From assembly GCA_963678705.1 (NCBI GenBank), contig OY783204.1, forward strand, positions 6,207,834-6,271,833: a stretch of 64,000 nt of DNA, written 5' to 3'. Of this stretch, positions 25,438 to 36,739 are shown in pieces; positions within the stretch are counted from its first letter, which is position 1; each line of letters begins with the position of its first letter. The notes under the pieces were generated by a model. It had not been told where the DNA came from and did not search any database. It saw only the letters and a list, made by a program, of their open reading frames with translations. The stretch comes from Panorpa germanica. Lineage: Eukaryota; Arthropoda; Insecta; Mecoptera; Panorpidae. The translations under genes were made by a program, and so were the position numbers.

Positions 25438-26171
25438 GGAGGTATAGGACGTTAACGTAAATGATGAAAACGTTGTGAAATTTGGAGGGTCAATACAAAT
25501 AGTAAAAATACATGCAGTCTCAAAATTTTAGAGATCTGGGGTTCCTAGTTTTCTTTTTATACATGATAATAATTTTTAGCTCAATTTCACCAAATAATAT
25601 AACTTTAAACTATAAAAAAATGGTGACACGGCTTTCAAAAACTAGGTGTATATAAAAGAAAGTTTTCTGTAACTATTGCAAAAAGAAAATTATCAAAAGG
25701 ATACCTATATACGAAAATATTTAAATAAAACCTTTAAGAAACAGTAAATGTAGGTTATAAGCCGGCAACGTTGCAAATCCCAATTTGAGCGGGAAATTCA
25801 AAATCGGAATAAATGTTTTATAAAAATTTAAAAAAAAATTTTATTTGTCAAAGAACCAAATCACGCATGCGTCAACACACGTAAATTTACCGCGTTGCCA
25901 AATTTATTATTCCTTTTTCAAAATATTTAATTTGTATTTAAGTTGAATTAATGTAAATTTGATATTAATTATAGGTAATTTTTCATTTATTTAACTATTA
26001 TATGCATAAAAAAATCATTTTAACTAGCAAATAGCAGTTTATTAGCGAATTGAAAAATTCATTTTCAAATATACAGTCCCAATATTTGCTCGTGCCTCAT
26101 GTACTTCGTATTTTGCATTTCGTATTACCGAGAGATAAACTTTTTGCATTGACGGTACGTCCTGTACCTCC
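25438..26171. mobile_element. Non-autonomous TTAA-flanked DNA element, 734 bp
   Basis: The ends are GGAGGTATAGGACGT and ACGTCCTGTACCTCC, perfect inverted repeats over 15 bp except for one base. Both sides carry TTAA. TTAA duplication is the signature of piggyBac-type transposition (established), but the terminal bases do not begin with the CCY typical of piggyBac, so the family is left open. There is no coding capacity. A diverged relative of its left 110 bp lies at 34090-34200. Confidence 0.7.
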
Positions 26172-26175
26172 TTAA
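26172..26175. repeat. TTAA target duplication, right
   Basis: Partner of the TTAA at 25434-25437. The host MITE sequence resumes after it. Confidence 0.7.
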
Positions 26176-26369
26176 TGATTAAAGGGTCAAAAATCACTAT
26201 TTTAGTTGTTAATACAAGTATAGTATAGTCATGTCCGGTTCCAACACTAGTTTTCGTTTGACGAATTGTAACATCGTAAGTTGCTTAATCGTTTTTCAAT
26301 ATTCATATCTGGCAGCCATTGTGCACCACTGTTATGTACATTGTATGTATGTATATATAGAACTAAAGG

Positions 26370-26560
26370 GGGTGGTCGGTTGTTATTTTTAACCGCCCTT
26401 TTCTGCCTCGGACCTCGGCCCATGGGTGGTGCGAGCGGGGGTAGGTGTTCCTGTCCATGCTCACGGACGCGGACGCGGACACAGTGTCAAAGCATTATTA
26501 CTTATTCAGTGAATTCGCTTATTACTTTATAACCCACCGCTCACCCCATTCCCACCCCAA
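26370..26560. promoter_or_regulatory. CpG-richer island in the giant intron (candidate regulatory)
   Basis: Locally GC-rich (CCTCGGACCTCGGCCC, GGACGCGGACGCGGAC) within otherwise very AT-rich intron. There is no convincing coding frame. Candidate enhancer or alternative promoter by composition only. Confidence 0.25.
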
Positions 26561-27046
26561 CTCCTGTGTTATTAAGGGTTGTAACCCTCCAATCACCCTA
26601 GCGATAAGACACTGAATTATTGAACAGCACTCTCTTATCTGTTGGAATAAATTATTCACCAAGTTGTGAGTTGGAAAATGAAAACATTTTTGGATTATTA
26701 TGGTTTTATTTTCATATAATTTTAATGCTTAGCTCCATAATTACGAACTTTTTTTTTGTTAATTCTAATGGACGTTATAGAAATTATTTATATCCAATTA
26801 GTGGGAAGTACAGATTAATAATATGTGACAGTAGAGTGGGTGGAGAAGAGAGGGAGAGGCAAAATAGGGCGATAATTAAAAACCCATCAAATTGATTGTT
26901 TCTCGAAGGCTACCGAATTATAGTTATTGAAAATAATTAGATACATTATTAAAAAAATTGGGTTTGTTTAATTAGTGTCCTGTTCCCATGATAATAGCAA
27001 AGCTGATGAAATTTCTTTATTAAGTATTAAGTTTTAATATTAATAC
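26560..27046. other. Intron, no gene recognised
   Basis: The 91-codon frame at 26620-26895 has no known motif and ordinary AT-rich codons; probably chance. Confidence 0.4.
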
Positions 27047-27356
27047 TCCTTACGGTACTAAACTGTCAGATTTTGACTTTACCCTACATCGACCTATGTT
27101 GAAACGGATGTTTTGTGATATAACAATGGTAATTTTCTTACGATTGTTTTGAAAAACTTAGAATTATTGAGAATATGACTTGTAAGGAAATTTTAACTGT
27201 AAGAAAATGTTAAAATTGAGCTACTTTTGATCTTTTTTGAGTTTCCTCTCGGTACCCTAGTGGTTAGAAGATCGCGACGAAATAGAGCACTACGGATCAT
27301 GTTAGTTTACAAAAGTGATTTTTTTGTGGTTGAGCACAATAGCTTATTTGGAACGT
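27047..27356 (+). repeat. Interspersed repeat, copy 2 (direct partner at 11.4 kb)
   Basis: Matches 11420-11800 in four ordered blocks; somewhat shorter, with internal deletions. Confidence 0.65.
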
Positions 27357-27839
27357 TAAGAGTAATCAAAAATTTCGAAAAATTTAATGCGAAGTATAAT
27401 GCATAAGATAGAATTAGAATAAGTTCTTGAGCTTACTTTTTTTTAAATAGTATAGTGTTGAATATCACGTGGTCACATATACTACAGGTAAAAATGATTT
27501 TTCTTTTGGAATTAAAATTCTGTTAATTTTAAACATATTATAAATGTGTTGCAAATTGCAACGAAGCTTACTGTGTAAGCTATAGTCGAAATTAATTTCA
27601 CGTCTATGTCCATGTGTCGATGTCGATTATCCGTCATATCAGTTACATCTAGTTCTATCGGTACAGTAATTGTCTTCGTCACATTCGAGTAACTCTCCGT
27701 CTCCACAGTGAAACTCTATTTTTATGATGCTTTACAGACTACTTAAGAGACAATTTATTTCATCAGTTAATCTTTTATACAAATATAAAACTCGTAAAAC
27801 TATTTTTAGACGTATTTACAAAATCCTAGTACGACATAC

Positions 27840-28035
27840 CGATCCGATACCGACTACGATACGAGTATATTTCACGGGTATAGTGCGGGGCGAGGGTGCG
27901 GGTGAGAGGGGTGCGTGTCATCCTGAATTGTCATTAGATAGCATTGAACGAGCTATTTCCGGGAGGCTGCTGCGAGTGCGGGGGTCCGGGAGCCGAACCG
28001 CGAAAATTCCATCATATTTAGAACGGTGTTGTACA
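27840..28035. promoter_or_regulatory. CpG-richer island in the giant intron (candidate regulatory)
   Basis: GC-rich segment with CGGGGCGAGGGTGCGGGTGA and GGGGGTCCGGGAGCCGAACC around a moderately AT core containing TGTCATCCTGAATTGTCATT. It lies in a 114-codon + frame (27724-28068) that has no recognisable motif. A conserved non-coding block is more likely than a gene, by inference. Confidence 0.3.
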
Positions 28036-29011
28036 CAAGCCGTTGTCGATTATTCTTTTTTGTTTTGACTACAGCTTATTTGTACCAATTTTTATGTTAC
28101 ATATTTATAGTCGAATGTCCAATGCTAATTTGGATTTGGACACCCTGTGTGACCACACCAGGCACCACGATCCACGATCCCGAACGCGTAGACTGAACTA
28201 TTAGGACTATTATATGTTTGTAGGTTTTCAAATTGTATGTTTTATATAATCAACTATTTTATGATTTATAAAATTATTAGTAGTAAACGAAAATTGTTTA
28301 ATTGCCACTGTTAAAAACACTTGAAAATTTAATAGACAAATGCATATTAAAATTAAAAACCGTGTTATTATTTTTTTAAGATGTATATGTTGAGTTTTGT
28401 TTGAATTTATTAGAGTTAATATAATTTTAAAAAACAATTCGGTGTGCTGCGTATCTCAAATTCACATAAATTTTTATACAGTGCCGTACCTATGGAAGGG
28501 CCCGATAAAAACGTGATAAACGTTTCGTACTGTAAATTATGTTAAAAGTATTGAAACCAATAATTGAGTTCTCGTTTCTTGGGAATAATGCAAATAGCCC
28601 GGAAACAAATTTAAAGAAAAACAATTCGTGTTGTAAGATTATCTCAAAAGAAATATTGATTATATTCCAATTATTCAAAATCAAGACCCCAAGTGTAAAT
28701 TACAGGAAAATAAAGACATATAGGTGTTTCAAAATGAACAAATCCAGAACAAAACAATAAGGCTCATAAATGAGGGCTCTACTAACAGATTGCAGTCTGC
28801 ATTATAATTTGCCATGGTAATTTTTTGTTTTAAAGCCTAAAGATTAATCATCAATAATTTGCATAATAACTGCCAACATATTTATTCTGTGAAAATAAAG
28901 TTGTCTTCTTTCTAGAATAAAAGGGTTATTGCTGTTTATACCAGCTATTTTGTTTACGTTTACGACCACCTACTATGTTAGCAGTATTTATAGTGTCGTG
29001 GCTTCATATAC
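28036..29011. other. Intron, no gene recognised
   Basis: AT-rich sequence with overlapping chance frames on both strands. Confidence 0.4.
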
Positions 29012-29170
29012 GTGAACTATACCGCTACCTAATAAGTTTACGATGATGTAAGTACATAATCAATTTAATTTGATAAAAACCAAACCCAGAAAAAATAAGT
29101 TTTGTCTGGGGATCGAACCCGAAGACAGCAGTGAACGTCAAACATCAATGCTTTCGCTCACTGTGTCATT
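29012..29170 (-). mobile_element. tRNA-derived SINE, copy 1
   Basis: On the minus strand a degenerate Pol III A box (TGACACAGTGAG, 29157-29168) is followed about 40 bases on by a perfect B box (GTTCGATCC, 29110-29118), then a tail. The tail (CCAAACCCA, then AATTAAATTGATTATGTA, then the AGCGGT region) is shared with 40259-40345. A tRNA-like head with a repeated unrelated body is the definition of a SINE; a true tRNA gene is excluded because the arms do not fold. Confidence 0.6.
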
Positions 29171-29439
29171 TTATGTTGGCTTATTGGCATATCTAGTAAT
29201 ATATTTAGTAATTCAATAGTCCCACCTACATACGTGATTAAGAAAGTTAAGGAAGGTACAAATATAATCAATTGGACCCAAATATAAAATGTATAAATCG
29301 ACGTAATTTGCAGAAGGAAAATAGAGGAGGAAGTTCATACAATTCTGAAACAATTTTACTATAAAATTAAAATAAAATTGTTCTTAATTGATGCACACAA
29401 CTAAACATGCTTTCACTCGTAAAGCGTATACAATACGTT

Positions 29440-29650
29440 TTATTAGCAGTAAAAGACAAACGTAGACTAGAACGAACGTCTGGTATCGTCGGAACGTCTT
29501 CGCGCGTTCAGCAGTACCAGCCAGCGTCGGGACGCGTCTTCTTTGCTGTTTGCTACATTCAACAATACCGCCATAAATCTAGCAGCATGTTTAGACGATT
29601 AAGACGTTTTTATAAGTTTAATGAATCCAGCGTCTTCTCATATTTAATTA
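29440..29650. promoter_or_regulatory. CpG-richer island in the giant intron (candidate regulatory)
   Basis: Dense CG dinucleotides (GTCGGAACGTCTTCGCGCG, CCAGCGTCGGGACGCGTC). The 83-codon frame across it shows no motif. Composition-based only. Confidence 0.25.
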
Positions 29651-29770
29651 TAGAGTGAGTTAAAAGAATAGTTATTTTGGCGTAAGATCTCTACTCGCAC
29701 ACTGAACTGAAAATCAGCAGACTGAACATTATTACATGTTACAAGTCATAACTCATCGGGTTATCTTAGT

Positions 29771-29810
29771 GTCTCCGTGTGGCTGTGTGTGTATGTGTGT
29801 GTGTGAAACG
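29771..29810 (+). repeat. GTGTG-rich stretch in the giant intron
   Basis: Several overlapping GTGTG pentamers on the sense strand of the host gene. GUGUG is the known recognition word of RBM24/SUP-12 proteins, so the intronic RNA could bind the gene's own product; equally it is an ordinary GT microsatellite. Confidence 0.6.
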
Positions 29811-29919
29811 TCCTTAGTTAGTTAAACACACCTGTGACCATACATTATATCAGAATACTAAAAACAGTTCTACTGAACATCTCGTATTAACAGAAATAGC
29901 TGAGAAACTGAAGAAATCG

Positions 29920-30140
29920 CGCGGGGTGACGAAGAGCGTGTGGGGGGTCCACGCGGTACACGCATACACTATAGTGCTCCTAAAATAATATCGTACGGGC
30001 ACACACAACGAGCACAAGTTGGTTTCACCCGTTAGACTTCACGGGTGGATGGAATATCATCATTCCAAAATCACTGAAAAGTGAAGTTGAACTCCAGCGC
30101 CAGTCCCAGTCGCAGTCGCAGTCCCATCGCTAACGCCAAC
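29920..30140. promoter_or_regulatory. CpG-richer segment with CAGTCC arrays (candidate regulatory)
   Basis: GCGCGGGGTGACGAAGAGCG and a run of CAGTCCCAGTCGCAGTCGCA mark a GC-rich patch. The 82-codon frame starting at 30081 is low-complexity at first and then AT-rich; not a credible gene. Confidence 0.25.
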
Positions 30141-30329
30141 GAAAACATTAGCCGCCTACCATGTGTTCTAAATGTGTTCTCACATATACTCCTTGTAGTA
30201 GCAGTACTGCACCAAGGTGATAATATAACTATTTTTATTTACTTCTATTATTTTATTATGTTAAATTATGCAATCATTATAAATTTAGATATGGACTTCT
30301 CTGATTTTAAGTTGCTGAAGTATAAATAG

Positions 30330-32519
30330 CTACATAGTTGCAATGGTCAAGCTACTAAATATGTTTTATCGTATTTTATATTCGTGTTTTTAATTCATAA
30401 ATTGTTATTGTTTAATATTATTTTTTATATTCCTACGCTTGTACTTTAAAATTGTACTTTAAAATTGCCGCTTCTTTATTCAGTTCAGAAAGCAATCTCT
30501 TTTTTAGTTAGGCCGTTGCCACACGGGTCGACTAATTGCCTTCTCGAAGTTTTCAACTAAAACGAAAAACGAGCCGTGTTTCGTGACTATAGAATTTTTA
30601 ACAATAGCATAATAGTAGATTTTATTGTGTTGTATTGTGAGATATTTGTATCTATGTATGTATTTAAATATTTTAGAAAAGTATTTGTGCATATCTCTGC
30701 TCATGATGTTCACCATCAAAAGAATGCAACGTAATTGCCCTGCAACCTAGAAACTCAGTCGCTCAAAACTTATTTCAAATCAGTTTAGTTTTATTCGTGC
30801 TGTGTGCGTTCTCTCACTCGTATACACGTACGTTCTCTCACTTACAACACTCACTTTCATTCTTATTTGGTTCGGGCAGATTCGGAGCTCACGTTTGCAA
30901 TCAGTCAACCCTTGTGCGGACGGCCTTATTCTGCATACCTAAAACCACATACGACTAAACTCAGTAATGTACATACACCCGCATCTAAATAGGAGTGTAA
31001 GCATTTATTATTCGCTCGCTAGCATTTAAACCGGCAGTTCAAATATAATAGTTAAGCGCGTTACGTTAAATAGAAAAACAACGTAAGCTTCCAGCAAAAT
31101 ACTATTTTTATAAATTTCACCGCAATTTTATATGTTCAACGTAACGAAATAATAAACTTGATAAAAGTTTATTTGAATCTATCGCCAAAAGTCAACAAAA
31201 GGCTTCCACGTTTCTGCTTGATCTGATTCCTTCAATATAAATAGTCCTGTTCGAGCTAGATAAGGAATCACACAATTTTTCCATAAGTACTACAATCATT
31301 TTTAGTAAATTTTTGTAAATTTTATACTGCTTAAAACTGTGATCACATTATATCATACTGGCGATCTTCCTCAAGGAGGATTAAGGTAAACGTTCATAGA
31401 TTCGCACTGTTTGCATCTGACGCATTTAGTTTTAATATGAAACGTGGAAGAGAAGGGAAACGGGAGTAAAGGCGTATACAGCAACAGATACTGATTTTAG
31501 TATTGGGGGAAGATAAATCCAATGCGTACTGTGTGAACCTGGATTTTTGAACCAGTTATAAATGTATTCCTTTCTAATTGCTGGAGTGTTGAGACAGTCT
31601 ATCTTCTCTATTTTTTTCTAATGTAATCTAATTCTTAATAATTCATAGCTGTCGTGTTCTCATGCTTCCCTTGCTACTACTACGTTTGATATGATAAATT
31701 CAGTCTGTTTGGTGCGAGTTGTGCGGACCTGTGGACACTCACAAATCGTTCTTTCCTGTATGAATTGGGATACGGGACAAGTGTGAGTGCGACTTACCTG
31801 CAGATTTCTCGGACCACCTACAATATCTGTTGTGCCGTTGTTCTATATTTACTCATCGACACCGAACATTTTAGAGAATTGTAGTTATTAAGTGCATGTG
31901 TGAGTATATGTGTGAGCGAGTGTGTCAGTTGATCGCTGAACTCTAAACGCTTATTTAATGCACTGTACTGCAACGCGTGTTGTCATAAATTGACAACTGA
32001 CGTGCTCATAAAAAAACACAGCGGCACACGCGTTTATGAGGTTTGTTTGTCGACAGATGAAGACGACGATTATGATGACGATATGATATGAACAATACGT
32101 TGCGCTTGCGCAGTGCCTCAAACTCAGTGTTCAAAACCACAAAAGTGTTTTAAGAAACGCTTTAAGTCTTAGAATCATTAACTTGAAAGACAGATTCAAT
32201 TTATACGTAATAAACGCGCACCATGGCAACTATACGGTTAATTTTTTAGATAATTGAAAGCTTTCCTTCTTAAAAATAGATCTGAGTAAATTTACTGTCG
32301 TTTCTTATTTAATCGCTGTAAACCAGATAAAGATTGCAAAAACTCACAACAATTGAAATATGTTGAAAAAATGTTAAAAAATCGATAGTCTACGATAACA
32401 TAAATGAAAAACGATCATGTGCGAAGTGTACAAACGACATTGAATCGCATCGAAACAAAATCTAGCTGTCACTTTGTTGGAATTGCAAAGGTGTTACACA
32501 TTTTAAGCCGCTGCAATGA
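30330..32519. other. Intron, no gene recognised
   Basis: No exon or element found. A second GTGTG cluster lies at about 31890-31925. Confidence 0.4.
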
Positions 32520-33029
32520 CAGTTTTACACCAGAGAGACAAAACAGCAAAACACGAACAAAAACTGTTTTTTTGAACAAACAAAAATGTTTTGTAAAAAC
32601 TGAACAGATCTTAAAACATTTTTGCCTTTTGTTGTTGTTTTAGTAAACAAAACACATTCCCATCTGGAGTAGGTAAGATCAAGGGAAAACACTGTTGTTG
32701 TGTTTTACTTTGCTTGGTTTGAACTCGCAGTTTTGTTTTTTTTTGTGAACATTTGTACTTGTCAATTGTTCTTACAAGTTTGACTAGCAACTTGTTCCAA
32801 GAGCAGTTATAAATAAATGCAATATGCAGTGGACAAAAGATAAGACCAACAATTTAATAGAAATGTATCGCCAACACAATAATTTGTGGGATACTAAATT
32901 ATGGGACACTCAGAGAAACGCTAGAAAGAAAACCAGTCTGTTTAATGTGAACAGTCTGTTTTCGAAAAACAGAACTGTTTTAAAATAAAACAAAACTGTT
33001 TTCAAAACTGTTTCTTTGGTGTACAACCG
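32520..33029 (+). mobile_element. PIF/Harbinger-derived element with TIRs and a MADF-like scrap
   Basis: The ends CAGTTTTACACCAGAGAGAC and GTTTCTTTGGTGTACAACCG are inverted repeats (17 of 21 positions). On the + strand from 32824 a short frame reads MQWTKDKTNNLIEMYRQHNN then LWDTK and RNARKK. This fits the start of a MADF (Myb/SANT-like) domain, the accessory DNA-binding protein that PIF/Harbinger elements encode beside their transposase. Together with the transposase scrap in the related copy at 2010-2610 it assigns the family. The rest of both genes is deleted. I could not find a convincing 3-bp target duplication. Confidence 0.65.
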
Positions 33030-33179
33030 GCATAAGGAACCAGACGATCAATTCAGATGTTTACTGTTATCCACGATTTAAACTGTAGGAAGCAATGAAA
33101 GAAATAAGTTGATACAAATATGGCAATAGATCATCGAAAAGATAGAAAACAAATAATTAATCCAAGTTTTATTCACTTA

Positions 33180-33210
33180 CCGAAATTTCTTTCTTGCCAA
33201 CCCAATAGTA
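33180..33210 (-). repeat. Mariner-like terminal inverted repeat remnant
   Basis: On the minus strand this reads TTGGGTTGGCAAGAAAGAAA followed by TTTCGGTAAG, a typical mariner end. The partner end and the transposase are not visible. Confidence 0.5.
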
Positions 33211-34089
33211 TTGCATTGGATGTTAGATAATCAGTTAAAATTAAACTGAAAGTCGTCTGCAAACGTAGGAAAATTTTATTTATTTGTAGTTACAACTCGT
33301 TAACGTATCGTTTAACGTCGTGTAGATAACAACTATTAAAATGGATTCAAATCTGGTAACTTATATAAAATTGTAATACAGAGAATACAACGCTGAGGAC
33401 GCATAGTTTTGAGAACGTGTGTATTAAATGGCTGTAATGTGAAAGCACATCGTTTCGACACTGCCCGACGCATCTAAAAGAGAAAAGAGCATGGCAATGT
33501 CAGCAGTGACATTACGCAGTTTGTTCAATTAACATAGTGACATGAAACTAAGAATAATATCATAAATTTTAACGATTCAGTAAAACTTAAAAAGTAAAAT
33601 GTTTTGTTGGTTTCCCATTAATCAATAAACATTTCTCCCAGTAACTGGATTACTCAAAACGTGTCGCACGAGAACACGCCGCGCCGGCTGCGACCTCCAT
33701 ATCAAGTGTCACTTGCTGTGAGACGTTATGAGTTGCCATGAGTAGAGAAAGATATCTGCAGGAGGTCCAGACTTTTTATGTCTGTCTGTGTCTGTGTCTG
33801 TTAGTTTCTTAATTAGACATTTAAAAAATCTGGAATTCTAGCACCCATGTGAGGAATCCGTCTTGCTGTTCTAGTAGTAGACTTGTTCTAGTTATGTAAC
33901 ATTTTTTGTGTGCATTGAACATTGAAACCTCAGGGGGTTAAACTTTTTAATCCAATGCCGTTATACAGAAACAATCAAAACATTGAAAAAGTGTTTCATT
34001 ATTTAAAGAGAAATGTACAATTCATAACCCAATAAGTACAAGAAATAAGAAAAATGTAATCAAATTTATTTCAGAAAGTAAATAATTTT

Positions 34090-34200
34090 AGGTAAATAAT
34101 GAAAACATCTTGAAATTTAGAGTCGTTAAAAATAGTTAAAATATATGCTCCTTCAAAATTTAACTTAAAATAGGAATTTAACTAGAAAATATAGCAATAT
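34090..34200 (+). repeat. Diverged relative of the TTAA-flanked element
   Basis: GTAAATAATGAAAACATCTT, GAAATTTAGAGTCG and ATAGTTAAAATATATGC parallel GTAAATGATGAAAACGTTGT, GAAATTTGGAGGGTC and ATAGTAAAAATACATGC at 25455-25520. The ends are not preserved. Confidence 0.45.
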
Positions 34201-35299
34201 TGATTTTCAAAAGTTACTTTTGCGGTTCCAACTCATTAAAAGTCAGTGTAAGAGTTGGTATACTAAACCTTGAGGACATTATTAAAAATAAATACTAAAA
34301 GTCCTCACCGATCGCCCATCTGCATAAAAAGTTATTCAAGGTCAATAGTCAATAAAAATGGTTTTTCCAATTTTTACTGTAAACGGTAAGTTTTATCATA
34401 AAAATAGACTAGACCAAAGTTGTAGATAATGAGATGATAAGGCTTGAAGATGATGGTGACATTATTTGCAGTGCAGGTTCGTGCTTGCAAGCAATGTGCT
34501 ATTTTTGGAAAATATAGTCTGCTAATAAAATAGAAGTAGATAACCGATAATCTCATGCAAATAACTGGTTGACTGGAATAGTTAGTAATAAACGAAATAG
34601 ATAAAAAAGTAAAACAAATAAATAATGTCAATAATCGTAGTCGAAAAGATCACAGCAAATGTTTGCCTACTAGTCGAGGAATAAACAAATAAAAACTCTG
34701 CCTGGGTTACGTTTGTTATCTTTTACAACATTTTATTAGTATCTTAAGTGTTTTACAAATAAATTCAAATCGATTCCAATATTCAGTTTAAATTCTATGA
34801 AAATAAGAATTAAAAAATAAATATTAAGAAATGACTGTTTTTAAATGTGTCCCTAAGTGCCTAAAACGTAATTGATATTTTTATCTCATAGCAGCTTATT
34901 TGTGTTCTAGTCGGACGCAATTGTAACTTAACCAATCAAAATACTAAATAATTATAATACTGAAAACTTGAACAAATTAAAGTTGAAAAACCCATTTTTT
35001 ACGTCTACTTCAATTATGCCATAACTGATTTCATTTGGAGTATATCTGATAGATATTAAACTACAACGCTGTTACGTAGAGCACTTCACTGAAAATTAGT
35101 AATGATTTAAAACAGCGGATGACAATCAACTCTTAAATCTTAAATTATAGCATATAATCATTATTTTTACCGTTTAACAACCATTATTTAACCATATTTT
35201 TGATAAAGTAAAAATAATTTGATCTGAATAAATGATCGTAGTATATACTCAAGAAAGGTAAATTTATTTTTTAAATAGCAGTAAAGAAGATTTGTGATC

Positions 35300-35370
35300 T
35301 AAAATTGTTTACGTAATAGGTAAAATTTGTTATGTTAGATAAACCTTAAATACACGTAACTGTGTTCACC
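35300..35370 (-). repeat. Interspersed repeat, copy 2 (inverted partner at 3.4 kb)
   Basis: In reverse complement this reads GAACACAGTTACG.. then GGTTTATCTAACATAAC, as at 3365-3435. Confidence 0.5.
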
Positions 35371-36189
35371 TTATGTTTCAATGTTAAAATTATGATTATC
35401 GTACAAATCAATAAAATAATTAGTCAATAGTCAAACTAATAATATATACGACATAACGTTCAATTAATTATTTGGTTAGTATTATTAAAGGATGAACACC
35501 CTGTTTCCATTTATCTGACTTCAGCTCTGCTATTTGTAAACTAAATTGTAGATCAAATATAATTCATAATCGTCTCATTTTCTGTTCAGTCAGAGTTTAG
35601 GCAAACAAAAATTATATTATTAAAACCTTAAAACTCCTTTCTATACAAAAATAAAGCAATAATTTGTAACATTAAAAAGTGTCCCATAAATTTCTTCATA
35701 AATAATACAAAAACATGTTCTTGTTACATGTTAAATGCATAAGTAATTGTTGATAATGACCTGTGAATATAATTATTACAAATTCATTATTTATATTTGT
35801 CAAAAGACTGTAATATTATTTACATTAATCGGTTATTATTATTGCTAATCGCACTTATCATAACAACCGTATCATATGTGTTTTTATAGTACATATACTG
35901 TAAAAAAAATTAACCGAAAAAATTCTTTAGACGCCTCCCTAGGTTAAAGCTACAGTGCGTAATTCTGCAATACATTGAATACATTTATTCCCACACGATA
36001 TTCTTTCGCAATGTGGCTTTGCTCTACAGTGTATTGATGATTTCTGTGTATTTCAAATGATTTGTAATGAAACTGAAACAGTAAAACAATATTATGCGCT
36101 GCACGATAACTTTCTCGAACAAATAGAATTATCCAGAGTGCACTAAAATCGATTTAATGCACATTCATATTAAAAATAAATTCATACTA

Positions 36190-36600
36190 AAAAGTGGCAG
36201 TGGAAAGTAATGTAACGAAACGTGCGACATTGTCGTTATACTCGTATATATCATTAGCAGTCAGTCAGTCAGTACGTAGTACCGAGACAGTCGTACTGAG
36301 CCACCGAGTTGCCGCCTTGGAGTGCTGCTTAGCGTCGCGACGTCCATTGGCTATCCAAGAAACCCCCCCTGGTGTCCCGGAAACCCCCTGACTCATGGTG
36401 TTGCAGAGAAACGCCCAATCGCGGACTGCGTGAACTCTGATTGGATATGATCAATCGCTGGTCGCGTGAGCTGTTTAGGAATGTTGCCAATAATCAACAA
36501 ATCCATTACCTATCGTCGTCCCGAGTGTCCGTGTGTCCGACCGGGCAATCATGGAAGACAGAGCCAGAGTATGTGTGTGTCCGCTATCTGGAAGTGGACA
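36190..36600 (+). promoter_or_regulatory. CpG- and CCAAT-rich segment: candidate internal promoter or enhancer
   Basis: This is the most promoter-like stretch in the window. It has CCAAT-type boxes at 36346-36350 (inverted), 36415-36419 (direct) and 36440-36444 (inverted), an AP-1-type TGACTCA at 36389-36395, repeated CAGT words (36257-36275) resembling arthropod initiators, and several CG-rich words (GCGTCGCGACGTCC). The sequence is far less AT-rich than its surroundings. It could drive a shorter isoform of the host gene or another transcript. The frames at 36194-36391 and 36441-36674 show no known domain, so coding is not claimed. Confidence 0.35.
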
Positions 36601-36739
36601 CTACCAGTAATTATGTCAAAATAACATACGACTACATTAAAAATAACTCGGAATTGTTTTACACTAGCTTTTAAATGCGTGTTTGCACAGAATATGATTT
36701 TTGTTAAATATTTAAACGATTTAAACACAAACAACTTGA

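Larger units (their letters stand above)
25230..26220 (+). mobile_element. MITE-family copy interrupted by a TTAA-flanked element
   Basis: The left part (25230-25437) matches the complete MITE at 20235: TATCCAAAAGTTGACGG against TATCTAAATGTTGACAG, then TGACATCACACG, then CATCCCTTTAA. The right part (26172-26220) continues it: TTAATGATTAAAGGGTCAAA against TTTAATAATGAATAAAGAGA. The 734 bp between are a separate insertion. Outer ends are degenerate. Confidence 0.6.
33215..36185. other. Intron, mostly unannotated
   Basis: No gene. Contains the diverged element relative at 34090-34200 and the inverted repeat copy at 35300-35370. The rest is AT-rich unique sequence. Confidence 0.4.

Noticed and set aside
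27724-28068. 114-codon + strand frame
   Set aside because: GC-rich island gives long open frames by composition; no motif recognised.
29012-29170. Functional tRNA gene on the minus strand
   Set aside because: A and B boxes are present but the arms do not fold and the body is repeated elsewhere, so a SINE is the better reading.
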